From NCBI RefSeq assembly GCF_018873765.1, contig NC_057916.1:28433501-28497500 (forward strand): a stretch of DNA of 64,000 nt. The letters are read 5' to 3'. This stretch comes from Telopea speciosissima (taxonomy: Eukaryota; Streptophyta; Magnoliopsida; Proteales; Proteaceae). Below are positions 48,801-59,421 of the stretch, piece after piece (the first letter of the stretch is position 1; each line of letters opens with the position of its first letter). A model generated the notes under the pieces. It was not told the origin of the DNA and did no database searches. It saw only the letters and a program-made list of their open reading frames with translations. The translations under genes and the position numbers were made by a program.

Positions 48801-51800
48801 CCCAGGGAAAGGAATGTTGTATGCCAGACATAACCACTTGAGAGTAGAAGGTTTCACTGATGCAGATTGGGCCGGCTCTGTTACAGACAGGAGATCTACT
48901 ACCGGCTATTGTACCTTTGTGGGAGGTAATTTGGTTAAATGGAGGAGCAAAAAACAACATGTTGTAGCCAGATCCAGTGCAGAGGCAGAATTTAGAGCTA
49001 TGGCTCATGGAGTGTGTGAATTCATGTGGTTGAAAAGACTTGTTCAGGCACTGGAATTTGACACTGAAGGCCCTATGAGACTCTATTGTGACAACAAGGC
49101 TACCATCAGTATTGCCCACAACCCTGTTCAGCATGACCGAACTAAACATATTGAGGTTGATAGACACTTCATCAAGGAGAAGATAGACTCTGGCTGCATT
49201 TGTGCTCCTTTTGTACAGACTGGTGATCAGCTGGCAGACATCCTCACCAGGCCCTTGCCTCTCCTCAGTTTAGTTCTCTCCTAAGCAAGCTGGGAATGCA
49301 TGATCAAGGTTCGAGAACTCGCGAGATCTCGCCGAGATCTCGCTGAGTTTCTCGGTTTTGGGCAATACCGAGTCGAGTTACTAGTCGGTTCCTAAAAGTG
49401 CAATTTCTCGTCCTGCCGAGATCTCGGTGATATCTCGAAGCTTAAAATCAAGATATTTTCAATACAAAAAAACCAATATCTCGCCGAGATATCGAGATCT
49501 CGGCGATATCTCGGTTGGGCCCAAAAGTGCTATTTACTTGTATTCAGCCTAATTTTCACCCAAAAACCCATTTCCAACATAAGAGAGAGCAGGAACAGAA
49601 CTCGATAGGCTCTAAACCAAGGGGAAAAACACCTCTCCTTCAAATTTCTTCTTCTTTTTTTTCGATTGTTGGATGGAATGCACGGTTTGGAGTTAGATTG
49701 AAGTGCCAAAGTGAAGATTCAAGTGCCAATTTGGAGCATCATCACCTATTTGCAAGATTTCAAAGGTGTTTTCTATTTCTTCCCCAAATCTATTTTTTCC
49801 AAAAATTTTTTTTGTAATCCTTGTTAGATTCATGTGGTTTTAATATATGTTGAACATCTTTGCCCGATCTATCACTTCATGGAGTCGTATTTTTTTTTCA
49901 GTTAATAAATTATTTATTATAATTTCTGAAAAAATAAATGATTTATTTGAAAAAAAGAAAATGAAAAAAATAGGATGAATAGTGATTGTTTGAAAATGAT
50001 TTTGATATATGTTAAACTACTTGGGATGCTCTACAGCCCCATGGATTTATTTTTTATTTTCACCCATTAAAAAAATTATTTTATTTTTCAGATTTAATAA
50101 ATATATTATAAAAATTAAAAATATATATATAATATTAAGGAAAAATACTTATTGCTTATGGAAAATTATGTACAACATATGTACATAATATTCAACTTCA
50201 AATGGTGTCAAATTCATCATTACATTATATTTTTCTTATACTTTAAGGTATAAATAGTTTTAAAAAAAATTCAAAATATTATTTTTAATTAACAAATAAA
50301 TACTAGGGTTAGGGGATAAATAAGAGATAGTTATTTCATAGTTCTAGTAGCTTGACATTACGTTTAAGAGATATGAATAACACACTTTAAGCCTTCAATA
50401 CCTTACTTTAAGTGATCCATGGTTATTAATACATGTTTTTTATGTAACAGTGTAAAACATAAGACATTTTGTATACAATGTCTGATATAGCATGGCAACA
50501 TGGAATTCCCATTTCCGCAGACAAAAAGAAGTCCAAATGCAATTATTGTGGGAAGTTGCTAGCTGGAGGAGCCACCAGGTTAAAGCAACACTTGTCTGGT
50601 ACAGGCAAGGATGTTTCATCATGCCCAAATGTTCCTATCCAAGTGAAAGTGGCAATGGCACAACATTTGAAAGGAGGAAGATTAAAAAAATCTGAGAGGG
50701 AAAGAATGCAACAAGAGTTTAATGAGGCAATACTAGAGAGGGCTGGTGCAGAGGTCCGTGGCGGAGATGATACTGACATTAGGCCTTCACCTGGTGAGTT
50801 TCAATCAAAGGCTGAATGGAGAATTTACCAGTAGACTTTGGCTGAGAGTAGACAAAGTTTTCATTTTGATAATATAAGAGCATATGAGCAAGCAAGAGGA
50901 GCTGGTGGATCTGGCTCAACTACACCAGTGTAAGAAGATGAGAGGAGGAGAAGCACTGGGACAAGAAATATACCATGACCCCAAACCCGACCACGAGTAT
51001 AAGGTCCAGAACCCATTTTTGAGCAGGATCCCACCACTTTTAGGCAACAAGATGCCTACCAGCCAACCATCCCACAAGTATTTGGTGGTAAACAAGAGAT
51101 ACGCGAGCAGTACGAGCAAGAAGTTGGAACGCAGGAGGACCCTATGCGTTTCACCGGTGAGTATCAGTTTACGCATGCCACTCAAGATAAAGACCATGGT
51201 GGCCACCCTAAAACATACAACAGAAAGAAGGGTCGCAAACACTCACATCAATCATATGCTCAGGAGGAGGACAACAACAGTATGAACACCATGCTTACAA
51301 GTTTCGGAAGCATGAGTATAGATACTACTAGTGAGCATCAGTCATGGCAATCATCTCAGCATCATCATGGCTATGACTATGGCCAGCAGAGCACCGGTTC
51401 TGATTATAGTGCCTATGGTCAGTATGGGCCGTCAGCAGCTGAGTATGACAGTCAAAGCTCTACGTTAGGTGTTGGGTACACATTCCTAGTCCCAAACCAG
51501 CCATACATGCCTCAAACTCAATATGACAGTAGCAGTGGATCTTACACCTTATACCAACAGCCTCCCATGTACCCCCTAAGATGGGGAAATTGGTATATGT
51601 TGATTAGAAGACTTATATGGAAACTGTGTCACACTATTTGCAACACTATAGCAATTCCATGACATGGGAATTCTATGTGGATCGATATGGGGATGAATTT
51701 CTTGTTCAATCTCATTTTCTGTAACAAATTAAGGGAACATTGATGTAATGTACATTTTATTTCAATGTTTTGATTGATGTGTACTAATTAGAATGTTTTG

Positions 51801-54800
51801 ATTGCTAATTTGCTATGTTTTACTAAATTATATGTAGATTAGGTTGTTTTAGTACGACTCGTCGCCTACCAACCTATGGTCCAAAGTGAAACTCATATTT
51901 GGACTTGTTTTTTGGCAAATTTGGGCATGCCATTGTGTTTAAATGGCCTGAAATATGCTGGATACCAAGTTTCAGACCCAAAATATGTGTACAACCCACC
52001 GAGTTGGGGGTCCGAGTCCAAAAAAAAAAATTGCAGCAACTCGCCGAGATCTCGCCAGCTCAGCGAGATCTTGGCTCGACTCTGTTTCTGGCCTGGCCGA
52101 GATGCCACCGAGACCCGAGTTCTCGAACCTTGTGCATGATATATATTCTCCAGCTTGAGGGGGAGTGTTAGAGTTGTTAGTAGATATGTAACAGGGGTAG
52201 TTTGGGAACTAGACTGTGGACTAGTTGCCTTATTATGTATTTTATCTTATTTGTCTCTTTTTACCTTTTCCTCCCTAGGGAGATGGATGTAATAAGTTAT
52301 TAGTTCTATTCAAGTAATATAGAGTATGGAGAAGTCTCTCCTACACAGACACATTCAACCGAAATACTCTCTCTTGTTTCTCCTTGTCTCCTTCTTCCTC
52401 TCATCTTGTTCTCCTCTTCTAACTAAACCTAAAATCTAACTGAGAGGGGCGGAATAGTAAAGAGATTTTGTCAAAAGCATAATCTCAGTTCTTGGGCCCT
52501 TATTACGTGGCTGTGCAATCGTATTGGTTCAGTACCTAATGTTTGGCGAGTCTTGTTCAATATATTCTGATGGAACAGGATTGGCATGGATGGATGATTC
52601 TAGCATGTACTTCAAAAAGCTAAAAAGAATAGCATTTAGATCAGATGGTTAAAAATCGTTTGTATCTTACTGATCCTTTTACGCGTATTGTATTTAATGT
52701 GGGACCTACTCGTGTATAGGTATTGATCTTCAAAAGTGTGGCATGAAAAATGGCATGTTATTGGCACCCCAGACCTGTGTACAGGTTGGGCAGCTCCAGA
52801 CCTTAGATTTTCTCTTCTCAAAATAGATAGAAAGGAGACTGATTTTAGAGAGGTCAGACAGACAGAATTATGTCATTCCCAATTGTCTTAAAATTCTGAA
52901 ATACCTGATCCATACATATCAATCAAATAGAAGACCTCAAGATTAACTTTCCTCTTTGACATGCTACTGTCATAAAAATCTTAATATTTGTGTCTTCTTA
53001 AACAGAGCTGTCACAGAGGCTTACAAGTTCCGTGGACCTCTTTTGCTGCATTTAGGCATATGTTCTGTCAATATCACTGCTTTTAACTGGATAGGATGTT
53101 AAAGATGATTTGATGGATCGAGATTTAGGTAGGTGGGATGTAGTCTCCACAACTGGTTAGGAGTAATGGCTGGTATTGAAATGTGTAATATAGTTGACAA
53201 TGTGCCATGAAAAATCTTTAACAATTAATGATTACACATACATATGCTTACTACTTAGTGCAGGTGAATTTGAAAAATGCAAACCTGGAAGGTGCACTTG
53301 CTACAGGCAACACATCCTTCAGAGGATCTGTCATAACTGGAGCAGGTATGTCAGACACCACTAACGTTTTCTTTCAAGAGTTTTTTTCTTTGGCTAAAGG
53401 TCAGCAAAAATTATATTAATAAAGAAGGAATATACAAGATTCACGTCCAGGCAACGTTGTATCACAAGAGTTCTTTTTATGTGCAGTGTGCCTGAGCAAA
53501 TTATGGTGTTTAAAAAACATGTTGGATTTGTTTATTGAATTTAAAAGAAGCATGTTTTCTTATAGATCAGTCAAAGATCAGTTAGTGTAGGTGCTCAGTC
53601 CCAACCTGCAAGTGCAAAATAATATGATCCTTAGGGTATTGGTAGACTTTACATTATATGGACAGCCAGAGATTGGAAGCAACTTCCTGTAGGCTCTGTA
53701 TCTAAGTATCCTTGTGCAGTTATGCTATGTTACACCCCATTAAGGCTGACTTATTCTTCTAGTTGGGTGCTCTGGGCCTTCATCGCTTAAGGACTATAAA
53801 TAAAGCTCTTTTTTGTAAGTGGTTATGGCTTGGGAAAGAACCTTAAGTCTTTCGATGGTTAGAAGGCTTGAGACGGGGGAATACTGTAACTAATCATTTT
53901 GGAGGGAGTGTTGGAAAGGAATTCCTCCACCTACTAATGAGTTTATGATGGTTCTCAATTTGAAGTTGGGAAAGGTGTTAAATGCTGTTCCCTGTTGATC
54001 AACCCTATGGTGTCGATCCTCTTTGGATTCCTTTGCAGTTTCTGCTTGAAAGGATCACTCCTAAGCAGAAACTTGGAGTTAACTGGAATAAAATCTATAG
54101 AGCCTTCTTTTAGTGCAAATCTAAATATTTTAGAAGTTGAAGAAATGGCTGAGCCTGTTACACACTCTTGATGAGATGAAATCAAACTCAAGTGCAAAGA
54201 CAAGTGCTTTGGAGTTGTTTGTTTCTATCTAAATCTTCCCCTTCACCCTTAACTTAAGCTTTACAGGGGATTGCCATCTTTTGAGGTTGAGTTGGTACAG
54301 GGCTTGCTTGATCAGTCAAATTTTACATATTTAGTTTGGGAAGCTGTATTGGATGAAATCCAAAATTTGGATCATCTCATTAGGCAACAAACGGCTCCTT
54401 TCTTATAGGTGGAAAGCCTGTAGATAGATGATTTCCTTCTGTATTTTGCTTTAGCCTGCAATGTATGGGTTCTTGTGGTCTTTGTGGAGTTCATTAGGTG
54501 AGCTCTAGAAGGATGCTCAGCCAGATGAAGAAATGAAAAGCAAAAAGGTGTATGTGCCTGAGTTCAAAGGAGTATGTATGGTTCTGGGTTGAAATTCTGT
54601 TGTGTGTGCAAAATAAGTAATGAAATACCTTTGACAACTGAATTGTTTCCCAAGCTAGCTGGAGTTTCATTTGCTGCTAATTAGGCTGATTGTGATGACT
54701 ATATATTTATGCCCTCACATTATTTTCCAGCGGTTTCTTTTGAGTCCATCCTGAACCATGATACCCCTATAATCCTTTTATGGGTTGCATAAATAACAGG

Positions 54801-56420
54801 GCAACCTAGAGGGCGGACCTCGGCGGCTCGGCGCAACGGTAAGGTTGCTCCATTTGGACCTGGTGGTCACCGGTTCGAGTCAAGAAACAGCCTCTCCGTT
54901 ATGCGGCGGTAAGGCTGCAAACATTATGACCTTCTCCAGACCTTGCAGTGGCAGTAGCTTCGTGCGCTGGGTAGTCCCTTTATAAATAACAGGGCAGCTT
55001 ATGTTTAGTACGTAGAAGTGAAAACAGCTCATTCCTATACTTTTCAGACTATGAAAGATGAAAAAGGAGTCGAGAAAAGAGAAGCAATTCCTTCGTGGAA
55101 ATCAGCCACCAGGAACCATTAGATTCAGTGACACCTCTCAGACTAGACTGATTTGATGTGATTGTAACTTTAGTTCTCAGGATCTGTATACGTATATAAG
55201 TTGCTTCTTTTGATTTATTTTGAATCTTTTTACTTATTTGTATTAAGTAATGGCTCAGAGAAAAGTAAATACAACTGATGGTTAAAATTAGGGCTCTGGT
55301 TTCCTTCATGGATCACCTAGTAAGACCTTCATCCACAGCCCTAATATTTTCCATGTGGCACACAGGGGCCCAGGTTCACCTACTTAACGTATTAAATTTT
55401 CAGCTAAAATAAGTTGGCTACAAGGAGAAATAAAGCTTGATGATCTTTTGGTTTATGATTGAAAATGTGAAACTTATGGAAGATGGTTGAAGTTGAAAAC
55501 AAATGGATGGCTGAGAATAGAAAGGAAAATGCCAATATATGTGGACTATACAATTGAGTTTGGTTCTTAAATTTGATAAATGGCACATCCAGACCAAATC
55601 CTATCTATTGAACAGCTGGAATTTCCACATCACCATGGTGGACCAAGGAGAAAGCCCTTCCTAGATGAATTTGTAAAGGACATTTTGCCTTGAGATGATC
55701 CAATCTGGTTAAAGTTTGTCATTGAAACGTCTTTGTATGATCTAATCATGTGCTGTACAAGTAACAGTAATATGCTATTGCTGCAGTTTGTGTTCCATCT
55801 GATGAGTCATGTGTCATCGAACCAAAAGTTGGGTTTTTTTTTTGGTTTGCATTACCATCCAACTAAGTTCTGATCTCAAGGAACTAACAGTCAAAATTCG
55901 TTTGATCTTTGTGATGATCTTTTAGCATGTTTCCAGTCTAACAATTAGCAAACTTTTAATCCTCCACACTCCCCTCCTCACGGCCTAAAATAATAAAAAA
56001 AATGGCTCGAAAGGTGTCACATTTGAACCTTGCATAAACTACCATGTAGTAAAAAGGTTATTTTGCCTGGTAGTAATTAGTTTTCTCTTTGTTATGATGG
56101 TGCTTCCAAACGAAAAGTATCAGGACTGAAACATGTCATATTTTACTTTAGCTGAGCTCCAAAACTGTTGCCCCCTAATTTTGATTATTGTTTTTCTTAT
56201 AAATGCTATTAGACTTCACAGATGTGCCTTTGAGAGATGATCAACGGAAATATCTTTGCAAAGTTGCTGATGGGTGAGAAAATCTGTGTATTCTTTGGTT
56301 ATTTCTTCAGTTTCTTTATAGAAGTCAAGGCCTCCGTCCACTACTTGACTTGCATACTTGTTCAACAGGGTGAATCCTACAACTGGAAATGCAACACGAG
56401 ACACACTGCTTTGTGGGTAA
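39807..56420 (+). CDS. Thylakoid-lumen pentapeptide-repeat protein (TL15-like)
   Basis: Eight exons with GT-AG borders and continuous phase: 39807-39956, 40085-40210, 40435-40530, 40734-40806, 43256-43317, 53264-53345, 56213-56273, 56369-56420. They give 233 residues. Residues 1-60 are Ser/Pro/Arg-rich, a chloroplast transit peptide; residues 72-90 are a hydrophobic lumen-targeting segment ending PALA, a lumenal peptidase site, with a single Arg rather than a twin Arg before it. Residues about 107-190 are pentapeptide repeats (GKDFSGKTL, ANFKGAKLLGASF, ADLSDADLRGVDF, VNLKNANLEG), which build a right-handed quadrilateral beta-helix. The tail VPLRDDQRKYLCKVADG and TRDTLLCG matches thylakoid lumenal 15 kDa protein 1 (Arabidopsis At2g44920) as I remember it. 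Molecular function is unknown. The gene start is the first ATG of the exon frame. Introns 4 and 5 are 2.4 and 9.9 kb because of insertions. Confidence 0.93.
41640..42450 (-). pseudogene. LINE remnant (RNase H end) in intron 4
   Basis: The minus strand reads, with frame changes, TKINTDATSKGN then GGIFRNS and later AEIAQRRKWTICD, the pattern of the RNase H-like domain at the C-terminus of plant LINE polyproteins (INxDGxSxGNPG...GGxxR). A T run at 41650-41661 on the plus strand could be its poly(A) tail. Several frame breaks; no reverse transcriptase found. It lies antisense to the host gene. Confidence 0.55.
43822..44117 (+). repeat. 5' LTR of the copia element (296 bp)
   Basis: Starts TGTTAGAG and ends TCTAACT. 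It differs from the 3' LTR by two substitutions, one single-base indel and a 19-bp duplication in the CT-rich end (about 44061-44080). Confidence 0.95.
44118..44129 (+). other. Primer binding site of the copia element
   Basis: TGGTATCAGAGC directly follows the LTR and matches the initiator-methionine tRNA 3' end. A leader of about 850 bp then runs to the gag ATG and contains an imperfect direct duplication (about 44355-44445 and 44530-44630). Confidence 0.95.
44985..46637 (+). pseudogene. Copia gag-protease-integrase N-terminus, broken
   Basis: ATG at 44985 (MADTPTSELGS) opens gag: the LDGTNYLDWS motif marks the retrotransposon gag N-terminal domain. An in-frame TGA at 45282-45284 breaks it; the frame then continues through a gag core, a CCHC knuckle (CDHCGRIGHTKDRC, about 45829-45870), the protease active site VIDSGATDHM near 46104-46133 and the integrase zinc-binding region (WHRRLGH near 46509-46529; CEPCMFAKH). 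It stops at TAG 46635-46637, where the next part continues in the +1 frame after a small deletion. Confidence 0.9.
46579..49284 (+). pseudogene. Copia integrase core, reverse transcriptase and RNase H, broken
   Basis: The frame shifts near 46620-46640. Integrase core follows (first Asp in HTDVWGP; last Glu in NGVAERKNRHLLE), but the usual SDNGGE is SNKGGE, so the second catalytic Asp is missing. A TAG at 47875-47877 and a TAA at 48301-48303 interrupt. RT has LDVKNAFLHGDL and the catalytic YVDDIVV at about 48367-48387. RNase H has TDADWAGS, SSAEAEFRA, CDNKATISI and HIEVDRHFI. The frame ends at 49282-49284; one base off, the normal end (SKLGMHD) is still readable up to the hAT insertion. Confidence 0.9.
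50478..50834 (+). pseudogene. hAT transposase N-terminus with BED zinc finger
   Basis: ATG at 50478, after a possible splice acceptor (ATGTAACAG ending at 50451), encodes 118 residues: MSDIAWQHGIPISADKKK, then CNYCGKLLAGGATRLKQHL with a following Cys, a BED finger that binds DNA in hAT transposases. The frame stops at TAG 50832-50834, yet related sequence (TLAESRQSFHFDN) continues after it in the same frame. The whole catalytic region is absent downstream. Confidence 0.8.
51120..51662 (+). pseudogene. hAT transposase C-terminal tail fragment
   Basis: The 51144-51662 frame (FTGEYQFTHATQDKD, later TSEHQSWQSSQHHHGYDYG) is a low-complexity, Tyr/Gln/Ser/His-rich sequence like the region after the hATC domain in plant BED-type hAT proteins. 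The frame follows the N-terminal remnant after an internal deletion. Assignment as a transposase tail is inference from composition and position. Confidence 0.55.
52166..52441 (+). repeat. 3' LTR of the copia element (276 bp)
   Basis: Begins TGTTAGAG after the polypurine tract GAGGGGGAG (52157-52165) and ends TCTAACT next to the GAGAG target duplication. Confidence 0.95.
54804..54981 (+). mobile_element. Au-like SINE, nearly full length, in intron 6
   Basis: Has both pol III promoter boxes (A-box region GGCTCGGCGCAACGGTAAGG at 54825-54844; B box GGTTCGAGTC), then AGAAACAGCCTCTC, GGTAAGGCTGC, CATTATGACC and CGTGCGCTGGGTAG. An exact 15-bp duplication ATAAATAACAGGGCA flanks it (54789-54803 and 54982-54996). 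Confidence 0.9.
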
Positions 56421-57275
56421 TCTCAATTAATCGCCATTCTGTAACGGGGAAAGATGGTCGTACATGTGAGTATGTGATGCGTCTATTTTTGTGAGTTGAG
56501 CAAGTTGTTCTGCTATTTCATTATTTTCTATGCAACTTGATTTAATTGAGTCTAGCAGCAACTACTGTAAATTCAATTGTAAGCTAAACCTTTTCTCAGA
56601 AAGAAAAATGAAATATACTTCGTATTCAATTATGAAAAACTTTGGTATTCCACAGACCAAAACTTTTGTAACTAGATTCAAATTTGAACTGTGAAATGAG
56701 TGTGGGTTGGACTCATCCTTATTCGTCCATTCATGCCAAGTGGCAAAGGAGATGCCCTTGTGATGACAACTAAATTCACATACCCCTGTGACATTAGTTT
56801 TTTTTTTTTTTTTTCCCTTTGTACACTTTGATTATATCTTGGTTTTATTTTGGTTCTTCCCTTTCCTCTTGCTTTTTTCCCCGAGGGCTAAGGATTGTAA
56901 GGTCATGTTCTTGGTCAATTAAAAGTTAAAATAATGTCTCAATGTAACCATTCTGTGATTTAAAATTCACCATGAGAATTACTTAAAGAGTGATGCTGAG
57001 GAAACTGCCATTAAAAGCCACCCGAAGGACCTTTGCTGTTATAGAATTCTCCTGGTTCTTTTGTTTTATTTTCGTTCTTACATTTTCTCTTTACCTTGCA
57101 ATTGGACTGGTGTATCGCTTCCTGCATTACAAATCTACTCTCTCTCTCTCTCTCTCTCTCTCATCAATAATCATGTGGATCATCTTGTATGACGAATCTA
57201 CTGAAATATACTCTCCATTCTTCCATTGTTTTGACGTGCAAAATGTTAATATACTCTGCTTGTCTGTTGATTCTT
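56421..57275. other. 3' UTR of the lumen-protein gene and intergenic DNA
   Basis: The 3' UTR must start here; no clear AATAAA is assigned. Holds a (CT)n tract at 57138-57161 and otherwise no recognisable feature. Confidence 0.4.
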
Positions 57276-58240
57276 CTTCTTTTTTTTTTTTTTTTTCTTT
57301 CCGGCATTGCCGTTAGCAGCGGGAAATTAAAAATGCAGAACAAGCCAAGGTCAAAGAGATAACACCCAAAGCCTTGGTCTGCATTGATCATGTATCACAA
57401 GGTCATGTTGAACTGAGGGAGGGAAAGACACCATCGATGATGAATCTTGACGTCTTGCAGCTAATTTAACCAAGAAGTCAGCTACTGGGTTAGCTTCTTT
57501 ATAACTGTGTGTTATCTTCCAATCAATAGTGTGAAGAAACGATTGAAGACCACACCACCTTTGTCAAATGAACTAGGAGACTAAATTACGGGATACCAAC
57601 ATCGAGACTGCCGCAAAGTCGCATTCAATCCACAATTTGGATAGGCCAAGATCTCAGGCATGCTGCAACCCCAAGATTAATGCCTTAAATTCTGTTTCAA
57701 AGTTTGTCATTACACCCAAGGAGAAAATCACATTAGCTTTGGCATCGCGAAACACACCACTCGCACCAGTTCTGCCTGGGTTCCCCAAGGAACATCCGTC
57801 AACATTGAGTTTCAACTAGTTTTGGGAAGGGTATGCCCAAAAATCTCCATCATTTCTTGAGGTTTACGAGCTTGAAGATGAAGATTCATTCTTCTGCCTT
57901 AAACAAAGTCATCAATCGAAGAGACACGATGGGAGAAGGCCGAGGAAACATTACCTAACTCTCTCCGTACAAGGCTCCTAACCTGAGAATGATTGTGTCT
58001 CACACCTTCAAACTCTCTGTTGTTACGTTCCATCCAAAGAAAGAACGGAATAAAAAAAAATCCAGCCAACCAAGCTTACTTCAATGAAACCGTCCTAGCC
58101 TTCCTCCTCCACCAAGAACTTAGCTCAAGGACAGATTGGGGCTGCTGCCATCCCATATTGAATGAGGATACGAAAGCAGACCAGATGGACTGAGAGAAGG
58201 AACACTCACAAAAGAGGTGAGTAAGGGGTTCCTCTTATAG
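57276..58240 (-). pseudogene. LINE 3' end (zf-RVT and RNase H), minus strand
   Basis: A T run at 57277-57297 on the plus strand is the poly(A) tail of an antisense LINE. On the minus strand 58230 to 57830 gives FFIPFFLWMERNNREFEGV-type sequence, and EEPLTHLFCECSFSQSIWSAF, the zinc-binding end region of plant LINE ORF2; 57820 to 57440 gives LNVDGCSLGNPGRTGASGVFRD and LGLSKLWIECDF, the RNase H domain. Stops and frame breaks are present. No endonuclease or RT palm is recognised upstream. Confidence 0.75.
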
Positions 58241-59098
58241 GTAAAATCAATTTGTTGCAAATAAATAAAAACAATTACAACGTAAAGGCAGTTTCATTAA
58301 GGATCAGGGGTAGGACCCCCTACACTCAGAAAGCCCCACATCTAGATCAAATGACCCCTTCATTTCTAGGCCAGGTAGAGTTTTCTAGGGGATTTCATCC
58401 CCTTAGGAATATCAACTCTTTATCTATCCTCCAAATCATCCGCTTTGATATCTGCTTTGTTATATGTAACATCTCCTTTTTAAAACGAAAGGAAAAAAAA
58501 CTATAGAACGAGGAAAGAGAATAGAGAACTAAGGATCAACCCAAACGAGTAATCGGGACTAAACCCCCCAAGAGCAAAGGGGAGGAGAAGAAGAAATCCC
58601 CCACGCACCCAAATGGGCAATCAAAACTAACCCCCCTCCCCATCTGCCTTGATATCCCTAATGATAAAAGGCAAAATCTTCATCTTGTAGCGAAATAATC
58701 AAAAGTTTCTCTACTTCCAAATGTGGGTCAACATAGCACAAAAAACCCACTTGCAGGCAATAGAATCCCTCTTAAAATTCAATCTACCTTGCTTCCAATC
58801 GGTACTACCCCTGGACCTTCTAGATGGAGAACATATATCTCTAATTTTTTCAATAAAATAGCAATAAAAAATTAAGTGATTCTACTCTCTAACCCCGCCC
58901 AAGAGAAGCAAAAAAAGGCACTGCGGCGGCGAACACTTTAAAGGAATTGGAGAGGATTATTTTCCATATTTTGTGTTATCTTACAATGTATAATGTAATG
59001 GGTGAAACGGAGAACATATGTATATATACTGTACACAGTTCCTGTCTTCTATTGGCAAATATTGTTTATGAACATTAGAAGTATGAAAAAGAAAAAAT
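58241..59098. other. Gene-free stretch, possible further LINE remnant
   Basis: 58680-58870 read on the minus strand gives CKWVFCAMLTHIWK-like sequence, weakly similar to the zf-RVT region of a LINE. Otherwise nothing is recognised. Confidence 0.35.
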
Positions 59099-59292
59099 GT
59101 TCTCTGTTGGGAGGGGTGGGGGGAGTGTACAACCCTGCGCCCAGACACATTTGGGGGGTTGGGGGGTGGGGAAGGGGAATAACCGTCCTGCCACCATGAA
59201 ATGTGATAATGATCACCCTATTGATGCTGCCACGCGTGCTCCCCCATTGGCCTCGTGTGCACGCAGGGGTCACGCTCCCCCACGCAGAGAAC
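59099..59292. mobile_element. Diverged MITE related to family M1
   Basis: Ends TGTTCTCTG and CAGAGAAC, with an inner CCCTGCGCCCAGACACAT shared with the M1 elements but a longer, G-rich middle. It lies 130 bp from the end of the zinc-finger gene (its 3' side). Confidence 0.55.
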
Positions 59293-59421
59293 TCTTGCCC
59301 AAAAAAGAATAAGAAATAGTCTCAAATAAAAAATTCAAAACAAGGTTATGACATAACGAAATTCAGAGAAAGTACTGTTGGGAACCAGTGGTGTACATGT
59401 TATCTTGATCATATGAATCTC

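Larger units (their letters stand above)
49305..52132 (+). mobile_element. hAT-superfamily element, 2.83 kb, internally deleted
   Basis: Perfect 17-bp terminal inverted repeats (CAAGGTTCGAGAACTCG and its complement) and an exact 8-bp target duplication TGCATGAT (49297-49304, 52133-52140). Both subterminal regions carry many GAGATCTCG-type palindromes, likely transposase binding sites. It carries a BED zinc-finger fragment and the C-terminal tail of a transposase but no DDE core or hATC dimerisation domain, so it is non-autonomous. It sits in the last codons of the copia pol, 25 bp before the 3' LTR. Confidence 0.9.
43822..52441 (+). mobile_element. Ty1/copia retrotransposon in intron 5, carrying a hAT element
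   Basis: 5' LTR 43822-44117 and 3' LTR 52166-52441 are near-identical and flanked by GAGAG on both sides (43817-43821, 52442-52446). Gag, protease, integrase, RT and RNase H occur in copia order. Without the 2.83 kb hAT insertion and its 8-bp duplication it would be about 5.8 kb. The element has the same orientation as the host gene, so its LTR promoter and polyadenylation signals lie in sense inside the intron. Coding breaks are given under the pol entries. Confidence 0.95.

Noticed and set aside
54804..54905. Possible tRNA gene with A and B boxes
   Set aside because: The boxes belong to the Au-like SINE; no complete cloverleaf is present.
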